From assembly GCA_026398675.1 (NCBI GenBank), contig JAPLSK010000071.1:1-5713 (forward strand): 5,713 nt of DNA, written 5' to 3'. Made by a program: the position numbers and the translations under genes. Under the pieces are notes generated by a model, which made no database searches, was not told the DNA's origin, and was given only the letters and a program-made list of their open reading frames with translations. This DNA comes from a bacterium. Its GTDB lineage: Bacteria > RBG-13-66-14. The first letter of the stretch is position 1. The number at the start of each line of letters is the position of its first letter. This document shows, piece after piece, positions 5,535-5,713 of the stretch.

Positions 5535-5713
5535 ATGCGGGGAATCGGTCTCGTTCTGCTGACTCTCCTGACCGCCTCCGCGGTGGGGGACTTCCGCCCG
5601 CCGGATTTTTGTACACATCTGGACAACGAGTATTACTCCGGTACTCTTGAGATGTACGACGACTTCATCGTCGTCCATGGTCTATACCGTGGTGTCGAAA
5701 TTCGAGGGGAGGC
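5535..5713 (+). CDS. Predicted secreted protein, N-terminal part (3' end outside window)
   Basis: The ATG at 5535 is 8 nt after the preceding stop and has a good ribosome site. The 59 visible residues begin with a short signal-peptide-like sequence (MRG, then GLVLLTLLTASA) with an A-x-A cleavage site around residue 16. The mature start is DFRPPDFCTHLDNEYYSGTL followed by YDDFIVVHGLYRGVEI. That last stretch has the feel of a beta-propeller blade (LVIVD-type repeats), but one blade is too little for a call. It is not an NqrE/RnfA subunit, which would be expected here in a standard operon. Function is unknown. Confidence 0.75.
   Translation, partial: MRGIGLVLLTLLTASAVGDFRPPDFCTHLDNEYYSGTLEMYDDFIVVHGLYRGVEIRGE

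Noticed and set aside
1..5713. tRNA, rRNA, CRISPR array, transposase or integrase genes
   Set aside because: None was recognised on either strand. The window is almost fully accounted for by protein genes, and the only gap (859-1014) shows no such structure.

Overview
The window is GC-rich (about 70% by eye; one hand-counted line, 2881-2940, has 43 G/C of 60) and densely packed with genes, all on the plus strand. It looks like a chromosomal segment from a Gram-negative-type, probably uncultured, bacterium. That assignment is an inference from composition, secreted proteins with Sec-type signals and an Nqr/Rnf-type membrane complex. No marker in the window fixes a phylum.

Layout. (1) Positions 1-858 hold the C-terminal part of a PAS-type sensor histidine kinase, cut by the window edge. 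(2) Positions 859-1014 are the only real intergenic gap. It carries a good -35-like TTGACA with a weak -10 and a small hairpin, and probably starts a new transcription unit. (3) From 1015 to the end the genes are tightly spaced or overlapping. The backbone is three membrane subunits of a redox-driven ion pump of the Nqr/Rnf family in the conserved order B(D)-C(G)-D(E): NqrB/RnfD (1015-2028), NqrC/RnfG (2840-3472) and NqrD/RnfE (4891-5526). Many residues look more like Na+-translocating NADH:quinone reductase (Nqr) than classic Rnf, but the B and C subunits are short, as in Rnf. Subunits A/RnfC, E/RnfA and F/RnfB are not in the window.

The backbone is interrupted. Between B and C lies a two-gene, AT-rich cassette (2030-2853; the line 2041-2100 has 24 G/C of 60). 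It encodes a HEPN-domain protein and an overlapping partner of unknown function, and looks horizontally acquired. It is joined to both neighbours by a 1-nt gap and a 14-nt overlap. Between C and D lies a 472-residue predicted secreted protein (3469-4887) with an SH3b-like domain and two DxDxDG-type loops. Directly after D, where an E subunit might be expected, another predicted secreted protein begins (5535 onward, cut by the edge).

Working together: the Nqr/Rnf subunits would couple electron transfer to Na+ (or H+) export, using flavins covalently attached to Thr in subunits B and C. The secreted proteins appear co-transcribed, but no functional link is visible. The HEPN pair resembles toxin-antitoxin or RNA-targeting modules in architecture and is the most interesting part of the window. 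Its function is not established by the sequence.
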